32,195 nucleotides of DNA from Candidatus Thiomargarita nelsonii (GTDB lineage: Bacteria > Pseudomonadota > Gammaproteobacteria > Beggiatoales > Beggiatoaceae): positions 1 to 32,195 of the forward strand of contig JSZA02000083.1 of the NCBI GenBank assembly GCA_000785145.2, written 5' to 3'. The translations under genes were made by a program, and so were the position numbers. The notes beneath the pieces are model-generated. The model had not been told where the DNA came from and did not search any database. It saw only the letters and a program-made list of their open reading frames with translations. Within the stretch, counting starts at the first letter, position 1, and each line of letters starts with the position of its first letter. This document shows positions 1 to 7,522 of this stretch, piece after piece.

Positions 1-3
1 GTT

Positions 4-58
4 GGAGTACAAAGCTTTAGCTTTGTCAGACAGTACAAAGCTAAAGCTTTGTACTCCA
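4..58. repeat. GGAGTACAAAGC-type hairpin repeat
   Basis: An inverted repeat: a copy of GGAGTACAAAGCTTTAGC on this strand is followed, after a short spacer, by its reverse complement ending in TTTGTACTCC. The same unit recurs at 32121-32195, and a GGAGTCC variant lies at 2875-2900. It looks like a small intergenic repeat family that can fold into a hairpin. No function is visible. Confidence 0.8.
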
Positions 59-181
59 AAAAAACAAATTGACAGCGTACTATGAGTTGGTTTTGGATAC
101 CATCGAATCGTGGGTATGGATGTTGCGGTGTTTTGAGGTTTTTTGAGGTTTGTTATTTACTTAACTATTGGAAATAATTTT

Positions 182-1621
182 ATGCACATTTTTGAACACA
201 GCAGCCCCGGACGATTCGCAAGCTCACAATCGCCTGCCAATCGTCCTGAAATCACTGACATTCCCACCCAATTTCTGCGTAAAACGCGCCCCCACTTGCC
301 AGAAGTCTCAGAAATGCAAGTCGTCCGCCACTACACGCGCCTGTCACAGAAAAATTTTTCTATCGACACCCATTACTACCCACTCGGCTCCTGCACGATG
401 AAATATAATCCCCGTGCTTGTAATACTTTAGCCATGTTACCCGGCTTCCTATCCCAACACCCTGCCGCTCCAAGTCAAGGGCTACTGGCTTGCCTCTATG
501 ACTTGCAAGAAATACTCAAAGAAGTCACCGGCATGAAAGCCGTTTCCTTGGCACCCGCCGCCGGCGCACAAGGCGAATTTGCCGGCGTTGCCATGATACG
601 CGCCTATCATGATGCACGCAAGGATACGCAACGCACCGAAATGCTAGTACCCGATGCTGCACACGGCACTAATCCCGCTTCAGCCGTCATGTGTGGATAT
701 AAAGTGCGTGAAATTCCGACTAACGCCGAAGGTGACGTTGATATTGCCGCCTTACGAGCCGCTATTGGTCCCCAAACAGCCGGCATTATGTTGACCAATC
801 CCTCCACCCTGGGTGTCTTTGAACGAAACATCACTGAAATTGCCAAAATTATCCACGAAGTTGGCGGATTACTCTATTACGATGGTGCCAATCTTAACGC
901 CATTTTGGGCAAAGTACGGCCCGGCGATATGGGATTTGATGTGATTCATATCAACTTGCACAAAACCTTTTCAACACCGCATGGCGGCGGAGGACCGGGC
1001 GCGGGACCTGTCGGCGTCAATCAACGACTCCTGCCCTTTTTACCCGTACCAGTGGTGGGATACGATGGCAAGACTTATCGCATGTTGACCGAAACCGACT
1101 ATCCACAAACGATTGGGCGGCTATTAGCACATCCAGGCAATATTGGAGTCATTTTGCGAGCCTATGTTTATGCCCGACTACTGGGTCGTGAAGGAATGAC
1201 AAGGGTGGCAGACTTTTCGACGCTCAATGCCAACTATTTGCAAGCCAGCCTCGCTAAAGCCGGATTTGATATGGCTTTTGGGCAACGTCGCGCCAGCCAT
1301 GAATTTATTTTGACGCTGAAACGTCAAGCCAAACAACAAAGTGTCACCGCGATGGATTTCGCCAAACGGCTACTGGATAAAGGCATTCATGCACCGACAA
1401 CCTATTTTCCCTTGCTGGTACCAGAATGTTTATTGATTGAACCCACAGAAACAGAGGACAAACAAACTTTAGATAACTTTATCAGTGCCCTGTGTGAGAT
1501 TCAACAAGAGGCGGAATCGTCTCCTGAGATTTTAAAAAAGGCACCCTATACTTTACCGGTGCGACGTTTAAATGATGTCAAAGCGGCTAAAGAATTAGAC
1601 ATTGTGTGGAAAAATGCATGA
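182..1621 (+). CDS. gcvPB: Glycine dehydrogenase (decarboxylating) subunit 2, P-protein beta
   Basis: This is the PLP-binding subunit of the split glycine cleavage P-protein. It decarboxylates glycine and passes the aminomethyl group to the lipoyl arm of H-protein. The PLP lysine is visible in the NLHKTFSTPHGGGGPG segment, about residues 262-280. Near the N-terminus a YYPLGSCTMKYNPR block and then LPGF match the family. Starting at the ATG at 182 gives 479 residues, the normal size. An in-frame TTG 39 bases upstream only adds residues translated from low-complexity leader. The gene ends by overlapping dgkA in an ATGA arrangement, so the two are probably co-transcribed. The alpha subunit gcvPA, usually upstream, is not in the window. 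The cofactor link to lipA/lipB further along is functional rather than operonic. Confidence 0.95.
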   Translation: MHIFEHSSPGRFASSQSPANRPEITDIPTQFLRKTRPHLPEVSEMQVVRHYTRLSQKNFSIDTHYYPLGSCTMKYNPRACNTLAMLPGFLSQHPAAPSQGLLACLYDLQEILKEVTGMKAVSLAPAAGAQGEFAGVAMIRAYHDARKDTQRTEMLVPDAAHGTNPASAVMCGYKVREIPTNAEGDVDIAALRAAIGPQTAGIMLTNPSTLGVFERNITEIAKIIHEVGGLLYYDGANLNAILGKVRPGDMGFDVIHINLHKTFSTPHGGGGPGAGPVGVNQRLLPFLPVPVVGYDGKTYRMLTETDYPQTIGRLLAHPGNIGVILRAYVYARLLGREGMTRVADFSTLNANYLQASLAKAGFDMAFGQRRASHEFILTLKRQAKQQSVTAMDFAKRLLDKGIHAPTTYFPLLVPECLLIEPTETEDKQTLDNFISALCEIQQEAESSPEILKKAPYTLPVRRLNDVKAAKELDIVWKNA

Positions 1622-1974
1622 ACCAAGACACAGGATTAACCCGACTTGTCAAAGCCTTTGGCTATTCAGTGGCTGGTTTTAAGGCGGCTTGGCTTAATGA
1701 AGCGGCTTTTCGGCAAGAATTGGTATTAAGTATCATATTAATACCTATCGCTTTTTGGCTAGGTGAGAATGGCATTGAACGGGCTTTGTTAATATCGTGC
1801 TTATTATTAGTCTTGCTAACAGAATTACTGAATTCAGCGATTGAGGCGGTGGCGGATCGTTTGACTCAAGAAAGACATCCGCTGATAAAACGTGCCAAAG
1901 ATGCCGGTTCTGCGGCGGTATTCATTGCCTTGTGTTATAGCGTTTTGGTATGGGGATTGGTGTTGTGGTCGTAA
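1618..1974 (+). CDS. dgkA: Diacylglycerol kinase
   Basis: This is a small integral membrane kinase that phosphorylates diacylglycerol to phosphatidic acid in the inner membrane. The 118-residue product has three hydrophobic segments and the family signature LTELLNSAIEAVADR at about residues 62-76. The conserved NEAAFRQE block sits near the N-terminus. The ATG at 1618 overlaps the gcvPB stop codon (ATGA), which decides the start over an upstream in-frame GTG. Length and architecture are normal. A strong palindrome follows at 2006-2109 and may end transcription, though it has no clear T-run. Confidence 0.95.
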   Translation: MNQDTGLTRLVKAFGYSVAGFKAAWLNEAAFRQELVLSIILIPIAFWLGENGIERALLISCLLLVLLTELLNSAIEAVADRLTQERHPLIKRAKDAGSAAVFIALCYSVLVWGLVLWS

Positions 1975-2005
1975 TTGAGTTGATGTAAGGTTTCGGGTAG
2001 TTTCA

Positions 2006-2109
2006 GTTGTTTCGGGAATGAGGGCACGATTTCCCGAAACGAAGTCAGCGTAGCTAAACCGTTGTGGCGACTGAGTTTCGGGAAATCGTTACCTCATTCC
2101 CGAAACAAC
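2006..2109. repeat. TTTCGGGAA palindrome
   Basis: A long imperfect inverted repeat. GTTGTTTCGGGAATGAGG at the left end pairs with CCTCATTCCCGAAACAAC at the right end. Inside, CGATTTCCCGAAAC pairs with GTTTCGGGAAATCG. The same TTTCGGGAAAT/ATTCCCGAAA vocabulary makes up the repeat block between ileS and the patatin gene (10325-10520), so this is a dispersed family. It lies just after dgkA and could act as a transcript-end hairpin. Confidence 0.8.
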
Positions 2110-2121
2110 AAAAAAACACTC

Positions 2122-2319
2122 TTAGTTATCAGCCTTAGAACTTTTTAGTTGGTTAAGATAATCCTCAATTTCTTGCGGTTTAAATGCAGTTAACAGCTCT
2201 TGCGGTTTAAATGCAGTTAACACATCTTGCGGTTTAAATGCAGTTAACACATCTTGCGGTTTCAACCCAGCCAACCGTTCCTCAACGCCTAACATAGATA
2301 AATATGATTGACCCCACAT
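2122..2319 (-). pseudogene. C-terminal remnant resembling an Rpn-family nuclease/transposase tail
   Basis: The 65-codon frame has repeats of nine residues (KPQDVLTAF, KPQDVLTAF, KPQELLTAF) followed by KPQEIEDYLNQLK. It begins with VEERLAGL. This pattern of leucine-rich tandem units ending in EEIE-YL resembles the C-terminal tail of Rpn family (PD-(D/E)XK) recombination-promoting nucleases as found in cyanobacteria and Thiotrichales. No nuclease domain is present upstream, so it is either a truncated remnant or a short free-standing repeat peptide. The family link rests on recalled sequence style and is moderate at best. Confidence 0.45.
2171..2262. repeat. 27-bp tandem repeat inside the Rpn-like tail
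   Basis: Three nearly identical 27-bp units start at 2171, 2198 and 2225, and a partial fourth starts at 2252. Each begins TCTTGCGGTTTAAATGCAGT. The period is nine codons, so unit gain or loss keeps the frame. Confidence 0.85.
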
Positions 2320-2800
2320 TTTACCTATTTTAGTGACTTCCTGCTATCTAATTTGTGAGCAAAAGTGATCACGGTTTAGTTCACGATTCAACCAAGCTGG
2401 TTGCATCCAGAAGTACTTCTGAAAACAGAGCCGTCTTGTCCCCGTGCGTAAATTTCCGGTTAGCCCCCGGTATTTCCATCAAAATGATCTCAAGTTCCTA
2501 CGGGACTCGTTACTTCGTTTCTGCTCTAACAGGCTAGCTTCGAGATCAAATCGCAATGCTTGATCATGCCCTACGCAGATGGAAAATTATTTTAGCAAAA
2601 CAGAAATGAATGTCAAGTGTTTTTTTTATGTACTTTGTGCTCACATTTTATGGCGGTTTAGTCATCACCTTAAAATCTGGCTGTACGAAAATTCCTAGTG
2701 GAGAAAGTAGCTCTTTTAGGAGACTTCCTAACAATTGATGCCATTTAGTTGGGGAGGTTTTTTTCATTTGGCTAATATTTAAATAAAAAAAAATGGCAAG
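2320..2800. other. Gene-poor stretch, possibly a decayed IS end
   Basis: I see no intact gene here. On the minus strand, about 2580-2345 has the compact, GC-richer look of a decayed coding end followed by a structured non-coding tail, such as the right end of an IS605-type element. All frames carry stops and I cannot name it. About 2600-2800 is AT-rich with nothing I recognise. Confidence 0.3.
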
Positions 2801-2802
2801 CC

Positions 2803-2835
2803 AAAAATCCTATTTATTCAAGAAATAGGATTTTT
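2803..2835. repeat. AATCCTATTT hairpin, terminator-like
   Basis: AAAAATCCTATTT pairs with AAATAGGATTTTT around a short loop. A second copy with one base changed lies at 16047-16080 and ends in a longer T-run. The symmetric A-tract/T-tract form could serve as a bidirectional terminator or a small dispersed palindrome. Confidence 0.6.
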
Positions 2836-2874
2836 ATGCTATATTATATTTCAATACGAAACGTCTGGTATTTT

Positions 2875-2900
2875 GGAGTCCAAAGCTTTAGCTTTGGACT
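2875..2900. repeat. GGAGTCCAAAGC-type hairpin
   Basis: GGAGTCCAAAGC and GCTTTGGACT pair around TTTA. It is a variant of the repeat at the window ends in which the A of GTAC is replaced by C and the opposite base changes to match. It lies 33 bases before the PilZ start codon. Confidence 0.75.
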
Positions 2901-2932
2901 TTAGTTTTTTGCGCTCGCGGAGGTTTTATTTC

Positions 2933-3262
2933 ATGATAAAACAAAAAAGAGAGTCTCGATACCAATTGAGCAATTCAGCACCAGAAAATGTTGAGGTTTA
3001 CGAAGATGGAGAACACGTTGGGCATTTAGACAACATATCAGTTTCTGGCGAAGGCTTGATGTTTTTCTCAAAATATCCTTATAAAAATGGCAGTTATTTG
3101 GCTTTAGAAGTCGAATTGCCAAACACAACGCTTTCCATTAATGGAGAGGTTCGCTGGTATCAAGCAGAACTAAGCTCTGTTGGACTACAACTAAAGCAAA
3201 GTTCGAGCACAACGCAGCTTAGCAGATATTGTCATGGAAAAATGATGGCGCGTCCAAGATAA
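2933..3262 (+). CDS. PilZ-domain protein, putative c-di-GMP receptor
   Basis: The 109-residue product is almost all one PilZ domain, a small beta-barrel that binds cyclic di-GMP. The N-terminal KQKRESRY supplies the basic motif (KxxxR rather than the textbook RxxxR). NISVSGEG near residue 35 is the (D/N)xSxxG motif. A GEVRW strand and VGLQL close to the C-terminus also fit. I start at the ATG at 2933; an upstream in-frame codon at 2873 lies inside a hairpin repeat. The stop codon is itself inside a CCAAGATAAATCTTGG repeat (3252-3274), so the last residues (RPR) are repeat-encoded and the native C-terminus may have been altered. Target process is unknown. Confidence 0.75.
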   Translation: MIKQKRESRYQLSNSAPENVEVYEDGEHVGHLDNISVSGEGLMFFSKYPYKNGSYLALEVELPNTTLSINGEVRWYQAELSSVGLQLKQSSSTTQLSRYCHGKMMARPR

Positions 3263-3274
3263 ATCTTGGACTCC
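3252..3274. repeat. GTCCAAGATAAATCTTGGAC hairpin
   Basis: A near-perfect palindrome that supplies the PilZ stop codon. Related copies lie at 20689-20734, 25319-25337 and 27706-27731. It shares the GGAGTCC ends of the CAAAGC family but has different stem bases. Confidence 0.75.
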
Positions 3275-3282
3275 AAAAAACC

Positions 3283-3312
3283 TTGCATTTCTCATGATGG
3301 TTATGATACAAT
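3283..3312 (+). promoter_or_regulatory. Sigma-70-type promoter for the CAU tRNA
   Basis: TTGCAT at 3283-3288 and TACAAT at 3307-3312 are separated by 18 bases. The tRNA begins about 42 bases after the -10 box. The position and match to consensus support it; no other promoter stands out between the PilZ gene and the tRNA. Confidence 0.6.
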
Positions 3313-3354
3313 GCGCCCACTTTTGGTAGACCGTCCAAATTATCTAGCATTTAA

Positions 3355-3431
3355 GGGCCTGTAGCTCAGTTGGTTAGAGCCGTCGACTCATAATCGATTG
3401 GTCGTAGGTTCGAGTCCTACCAGGCCCACCA
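3355..3431 (+). tRNA. tRNA with CAU anticodon (Met or lysidine-modified Ile2)
   Basis: This 77-nt tRNA has a perfect acceptor stem (GGGCCTG with CAGGCCC) and an encoded CCA. It has a D-arm TAGCTCAGTTGGTTAGAG, an anticodon loop CTCATAA and a T-loop GGTTCGAGTCC. CAU can be elongator methionine or the isoleucine-2 tRNA that is modified by TilS. The GC-rich acceptor stem beginning GGGCC and the GGTCG variable loop lean toward Ile2. I do not claim this firmly. Confidence 0.93.
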
Positions 3432-3440
3432 TTTTTTATT

Positions 3441-3729
3441 TTAGCCCCCGCGTTGATCTATCGACACATAATCCCGCTCCTCACTCCCAAGATACAACTG
3501 GCGCGGACGACCAATCCTCATATCAGGCGCCTCCATCATCTCCATCCATTGTGCAATCCAACCAACCGTCCGTCCAACGGCAAACATAACCGTGAACATA
3601 TTCAAAGGAATGCCCAATGCACTCAAGATGATCCCAGAATAAAAATCCACATTAGGATACAATTTACGCTCAATAAAATAATCCTCCGAAAGCGCAATCC
3701 GTTCCAACTCCATCGCAACTTCAAATAAG
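3441..3729 (-). pseudogene. gltA: Citrate synthase, C-terminal part (interrupted gene)
   Basis: This encodes the last ~95 residues of a type II citrate synthase. The sequence runs from PLFEVAMELERIAL through the LYPNVDFYSG block, which holds the catalytic aspartate, to GRPRQLYLG near the end. On the minus strand it should follow the N-terminal part at 5636-6648, but a TnpB-related element lies between them. Joining base 5636 to base 3729 on the minus strand keeps the frame and gives a 433-residue protein close to the E. coli length. On its own this part has no natural start; an internal ATG at 3713 gives a 90-residue frame. It is convergent with the tRNA at 3355. Confidence 0.9.
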
Positions 3730-5635
3730 GGTTAATAACAGTGTTGATAAATCTATTACTATCTATTACTAGAGGACATTATCTGATACAGGAGAGGCTT
3801 TAGAAAGGGGGTTGTATTTTTTATTGTGGTTTGAGAGAATACACTTCAACTTAGTTGACAATGAAATTATTAACAAAATTATGAGTCAAAAAACCAGACA
3901 AATTAAATCTTCGAAATCTGATACGACCAAGGTACCCATTAGCACTTATCAAACGCGTTTAGCTCAGTTACCAGAAAAGACTTCGGCAGCCTTAGATGAT
4001 TGTGCTGACTTGTTGTCACAAGTAGAACGTAAACTTTTTGCACATAACCAAAAGCGAGGATCATTATCTGGAAAGGTTTTGAATCAGATTAAATCTCTTT
4101 TCTTATCCATGTTTGGGATTTTAGCTAGGCATTTCAATTCTATTAATTTTATTTTACAAGGAAAGATTGATTCTTATCGTTCAAATCTTGATCGTTACAT
4201 AAATGAAAATCAAGAACGAATTGATATAACTCAAAAAACCATTGAAAAATTGTGTAAAAAAGAGATTGAACCTAATAAACGAGCAAAACACTTGTATAAA
4301 ATACATCAAAAAAAGCGTCGTTTAGCAAGGTTAGAGAAGCGTTTAGAACAAATGAAACAGGATAAAGCCAACAAGCGTGTTCGTATTTGCTTCGGTTCAA
4401 AAAAGTTATTTCAAGCACAATTTGATTTAAAAGCTAATGGTTATAAAAACTTAGAAGAATGGAAACTTGATTGGAAAAAGGCGCGTAGTAATCAATTTTT
4501 TTTGGTAGGTTCAAAAGATGAAATGGCTGGCAATCAACTTTGCACAGCAAGACGGGAAGATGGAAAATTGACTTTGAGACTGCGTCTGCCTGATGCTTTG
4601 GTATCTAAGCATGGAAAATATATTGAAATTAAGGGAGTACAATTTGAATACGGTCAAGATATTATTGAAGCAGCATTAGGTGATAATGAAGCACGAAAAG
4701 TATTAAAAGGTCTGAAACGTGTAGAAACGAAACTTTATGGTCAAGCGATAAGTTACAGATTTTTACGTGATGATAAAGGTTGGCGTGTGTTTGTAAGTAC
4801 TGCACGAGCTGTTGTTCCGATAAAAACATTGAAAGATATTGGTACAATAGGAATTGATTTAAATGCGAATCATATTGCTTTGGTAGAAACGGATAGATTT
4901 GGGAATGTTATTGATACTCAAACAGTTCCATTAAATACTTATGGTAAGTCAAAAGGTCAATCGGAAGCTATTATTGGTGATGCCGTTAAAATTATTGTTG
5001 AACGTTCTGAAAATACTTTAAAACCTATTGTTATTGAAGATTTAGAGTTTTCTAAGAAAAGAAGTATTTTAAGAGAAAATGGTTCTAGTCGTTATGCTAG
5101 GATGTTAAGTTCTTTTGTTTTTAGTAAGTTTCGGGAGTTTTTGGAATCAAGAGCCTCAAGGAATGGGGTAAGAGTTTATAAAGTCAATCCAGCGTTTACT
5201 TCGGTAATTGGAAGAGTTAAGTATGCTACTCAATATGGTTTGACTGTTCATCATGCTGCGGCTTTGGTTATAGCGCGGCGGTTGTGTAGGTTTTCTGAAC
5301 GCGCCCCGTCTAGTTGTCGAAATGAGGTTCTCATTCCGAACAATAAGGGTGGTCATGTCACCTTCTCTCTACCCGTGAGGAATCGGGGGAAGCATGTATG
5401 GTCATTTTGGCGGCGTGTGTCTAGGAAACTTAAATCAGTGGTGTATGTAGCACAAGTTCGGGCGGCGGAAGTAACCGACCGATCCAGTCACCCGCAGGGG
5501 CTGGTAATTGGGATAGGGGGGCAACTCTCTCTCGAACTTTGACTGGTGGAATTCCAGCACACGAATCCTTGGCAATACTGCTCGGCTAAGGTGATTTCAT
5601 AATCTATTATCAGATAGTCTGAGATTTTTAGGAGC
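3730..5635 (+). mobile_element. TnpB-only IS605-type element inserted in gltA
   Basis: Comparison with an uninterrupted gltA defines the insert. The gene side reads ...AAATAAGGGTT at the left and GGTTGCTGTGTGG at the right. GGTT is therefore present on both sides, and 1,906 bases must be removed to restore the gene. The exact ends are ambiguous within those four bases. Only a TnpB-related gene is present, with no TnpA Y1 transposase, so movement would need one in trans. The left end holds a short direct repeat of CTATTACTAT. Near the right end are a CTGG/CCAG hairpin at 5543-5557 and TATCAGATA, which is complementary to TATCTGATA near the left end. Confidence 0.85.
3881..5542 (+). CDS. TnpB-related RuvC-like protein (IS200/IS605 accessory protein)
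   Basis: The 553-residue protein has a basic, coiled N-terminal half with RRLARLEKRLEQMKQ at about 145-160. A RuvC-like core follows. The first catalytic region is GTIGIDLNANHIALVETD, the second is PIVIEDLEFSKKR, and a later block reads KVNPAFTSVIGRVKYA. The third RuvC motif is HHAAALVIARR; the aspartate found in the HHAxDA motif of Cas9/IscB-type nucleases is alanine here, though both histidines are kept. No CxxC zinc-finger pairs are seen before it, unlike standard TnpB. The tail (HVTFSLPVRNRGKHVWSF) is typical of a TnpB-related subfamily and probably overlaps a structured right-end RNA. I start at ATG 3881, since the upstream TTG at 3812 adds only AT-rich leader. Codon use is more AT-rich than gltA. 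Confidence 0.8.
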   Translation: MSQKTRQIKSSKSDTTKVPISTYQTRLAQLPEKTSAALDDCADLLSQVERKLFAHNQKRGSLSGKVLNQIKSLFLSMFGILARHFNSINFILQGKIDSYRSNLDRYINENQERIDITQKTIEKLCKKEIEPNKRAKHLYKIHQKKRRLARLEKRLEQMKQDKANKRVRICFGSKKLFQAQFDLKANGYKNLEEWKLDWKKARSNQFFLVGSKDEMAGNQLCTARREDGKLTLRLRLPDALVSKHGKYIEIKGVQFEYGQDIIEAALGDNEARKVLKGLKRVETKLYGQAISYRFLRDDKGWRVFVSTARAVVPIKTLKDIGTIGIDLNANHIALVETDRFGNVIDTQTVPLNTYGKSKGQSEAIIGDAVKIIVERSENTLKPIVIEDLEFSKKRSILRENGSSRYARMLSSFVFSKFREFLESRASRNGVRVYKVNPAFTSVIGRVKYATQYGLTVHHAAALVIARRLCRFSERAPSSCRNEVLIPNNKGGHVTFSLPVRNRGKHVWSFWRRVSRKLKSVVYVAQVRAAEVTDRSSHPQGLVIGIGGQLSLEL

Positions 5636-6648
5636 GGTTGCTGTGTGGCATCCAACTCTTGCAATAGCGTGTGGCAAACCTTCCGAATAATTTTGGCACG
5701 CGGATCATGTTTTTTATAAATACGATGCCCAAATCCCATCAATCGTGTAGAATCGTTCTTATCCTTAAACTTCTTAATATAAAGCGGGATGTTTTTTGGT
5801 GTCCCAATTTGTTGTAACATGCGAATCACCGCCTCATTGGCACCACCATGTGCTGGTCCCCACAAGGTTGCAATTCCCCCCGCTACACAAGAAAAAGGAT
5901 GCGCTTGCGAACTACCCGCTAAGCGTACTGTTGAAGTACTCGCATTTTGTTCATGGTCAGCATGCAAAATGAGCATGATTTCCAAAGCTTTGATGGCGGT
6001 TTCATTAAAGTGATATTTCTCTTTGGGCACAGAAAACATCATGTGCATGAAATTGGCGACATAACTTAAATCATTGCGAGGATAAACATAAGGTTGACCA
6101 ATCAAATACTTATAACTGTTAGCCGCAATGGTTGGCATTTTAGCAATCAGGCGTATAGCACTCATATTGCGATGTTCAGGATTTCCAATATCCATCGCAT
6201 CAGGATAATAAGCTGATAAACCCCCAACGACAGCTACGAGCATTGACATCGGATGAGCATCATGTCTAAATCCTTTGTAAAAATCCAGTAAACCTTCATG
6301 CAACATAGTGTGTTGGAAAATCGAGACTTTAAAATTCTCCATTTGCTCTTTCGTTGGCAATTCACCGTATAACAATAAATAACACACCTCAGGATAGCTG
6401 CTATTTTCAGCTAACTGCTCAATAGGGTAGCCACGGTATAATAAAATGCCTTTTTCACCATCAATAAAGGTAATACGACTTTCGCAACTGGCTGTGGTTA
6501 TATAAGCCGGATCAAAAGCAAACATCCCCATTTTTTTGTATAAAGCTTGGCAATCAACGACAGGTGGTCCATGTGTTCCTTTTTTAATAGGGCATTCAAT
6601 GGATTTTCCTGTGCGATTGTCAGTGATTGTCACCGTTTCTTGGCTCAT
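5636..6648 (-). pseudogene. gltA: Citrate synthase, N-terminal part (interrupted gene)
   Basis: This part encodes about 337 residues of the TCA-cycle enzyme that condenses acetyl-CoA and oxaloacetate. It contains the catalytic histidine blocks LWGPAHGGANEAV and MGFGHRIYKKHDPRA. The third catalytic residue, an aspartate, lies in the separated part at 3441-3729. As it stands the frame reads on into the inserted element and stops at 5488 after about 50 foreign residues, so the product should be inactive. The start ATG at 6648 has a good AAGGAG ribosome site 7 bases upstream. Whether all cells carry the insertion, or another citrate synthase exists, cannot be seen here. Confidence 0.92.
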
Positions 6649-6673
6649 TTTTATCTCCTTAAAAAGTAGTTAA

Positions 6674-7026
6674 GGGCAACCATAAAGGATTGCCCCTACA
6701 CATGATTTTCTCGTTCCCACGCGAGGCAAAGGAATGCCTTCAGGGACGCTCTGCGTCCCGCACCGCAGAGCGGTGCAAACAGGCATTCCTTTGCCTCGCG
6801 TCAATGCCATTAAGTTAAGGTTTTTTTGTAGGGTGGGTAGAGCGAAACCCACCATTGTTATAAATTTACGCCCGGATCTTCGTTTCAACGATTTGGTGGG
6901 TGCAGCGAAGCTCTACCCACCCTACAAAAAAAACGTATTTCTGCTTAACTTAATGGCATTTTTGCTCCGCGTGGGAACGAGGATAAAATAATGGTTCGTG
7001 TAGGGGCAATCCCTTGTGGTTGCCCT
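6674..7026. repeat. Nested palindrome of three or four inverted-repeat families
   Basis: The 385 bases between gltA and lspA hold no gene. They form concentric inverted repeats. Outermost, GGGCAACCATAAAGGATTGC pairs with the GGGGCAATCCCTTGTGGTTGC copy at the right. Next, CTCGTTCCCACGC pairs with GCGTGGGAACGAG. Inside that, AATGCCATTAAGTTAAG pairs with CTTAACTTAATGGCATT. The core is GTAGGGTGGGTAGAGC pairing with GCTCTACCCACCCTAC. It looks like successive insertion of palindromic modules into one another. Confidence 0.85.
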
Positions 7027-7033
7027 AGTTGTT

Positions 7034-7522
7034 TTAATCAGCCGGTTTCCGAAAAGCATCTATCAGCAACATAACAGCACCGACACTAATGGCACTATCA
7101 GCGATATTAAAAGCAGGCCAATGCCATTCGTGATTATAATAGACATCAATAAAATCAACTACATATCCATAAATAACCCGATCAATCACATTGCCCAATG
7201 CGCCCCCCAGTATTAAAGCAAGCGCACAAGCCAACCATCGTTGTTGACGTTTAAGACGGCTCAACCAAATCATGAGCACGCCACTGATCACGATTGCAAG
7301 TCCACTCAAAAACCAACGCTGCCAACCGCCCGCTGTTGCGAGAATGCTCCAAGCGGCGCCCTCATTATGTAGCAATGTCAAATTAAAAAACGGTAGCACA
7401 ACGATAGATTGATACAAGGCTAAGTTAGCACTTATCCACACTTTAGTCACTTGATCCAGTATCACAACTAATAGCGATAACCAAAACCACACTAAAGCTT
7501 TTTCACTAGATTTCTCAGGCAT
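7034..7522 (-). CDS. lspA: Lipoprotein signal peptidase (signal peptidase II)
   Basis: This inner-membrane aspartyl protease cleaves the signal peptide of prolipoproteins after lipid attachment. The 162-residue protein has four hydrophobic segments. It carries the two catalytic-aspartate motifs, GNVIDRVIYG at about residue 115 and FNIADSAI at about residue 138. The ATG at 7522 overlaps the end of ileS by eight bases (ATGCCTGA), so the pair is translationally coupled as in many proteobacteria. An upstream in-frame start at 7552 lies inside ileS and is less likely. Confidence 0.95.
   Translation of the reverse strand: MPEKSSEKALVWFWLSLLVVILDQVTKVWISANLALYQSIVVLPFFNLTLLHNEGAAWSILATAGGWQRWFLSGLAIVISGVLMIWLSRLKRQQRWLACALALILGGALGNVIDRVIYGYVVDFIDVYYNHEWHWPAFNIADSAISVGAVMLLIDAFRKPAD

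Noticed and set aside
60..181. Possible end of an upstream gene (YYELVLDTIESWVW then stop near 140)
   Set aside because: Only about 20 codons without a recognisable family; too little to call a gene.
4662..4847. Small minus-strand frames inside the TnpB-related gene
   Set aside because: They are shadows of the main coding frame, without ribosome sites or family motifs.
6734..6991. 85-codon frame in the gltA-lspA gap, and a 72-codon frame opposite
   Set aside because: Both are readings through the nested palindrome; no protein family similarity.
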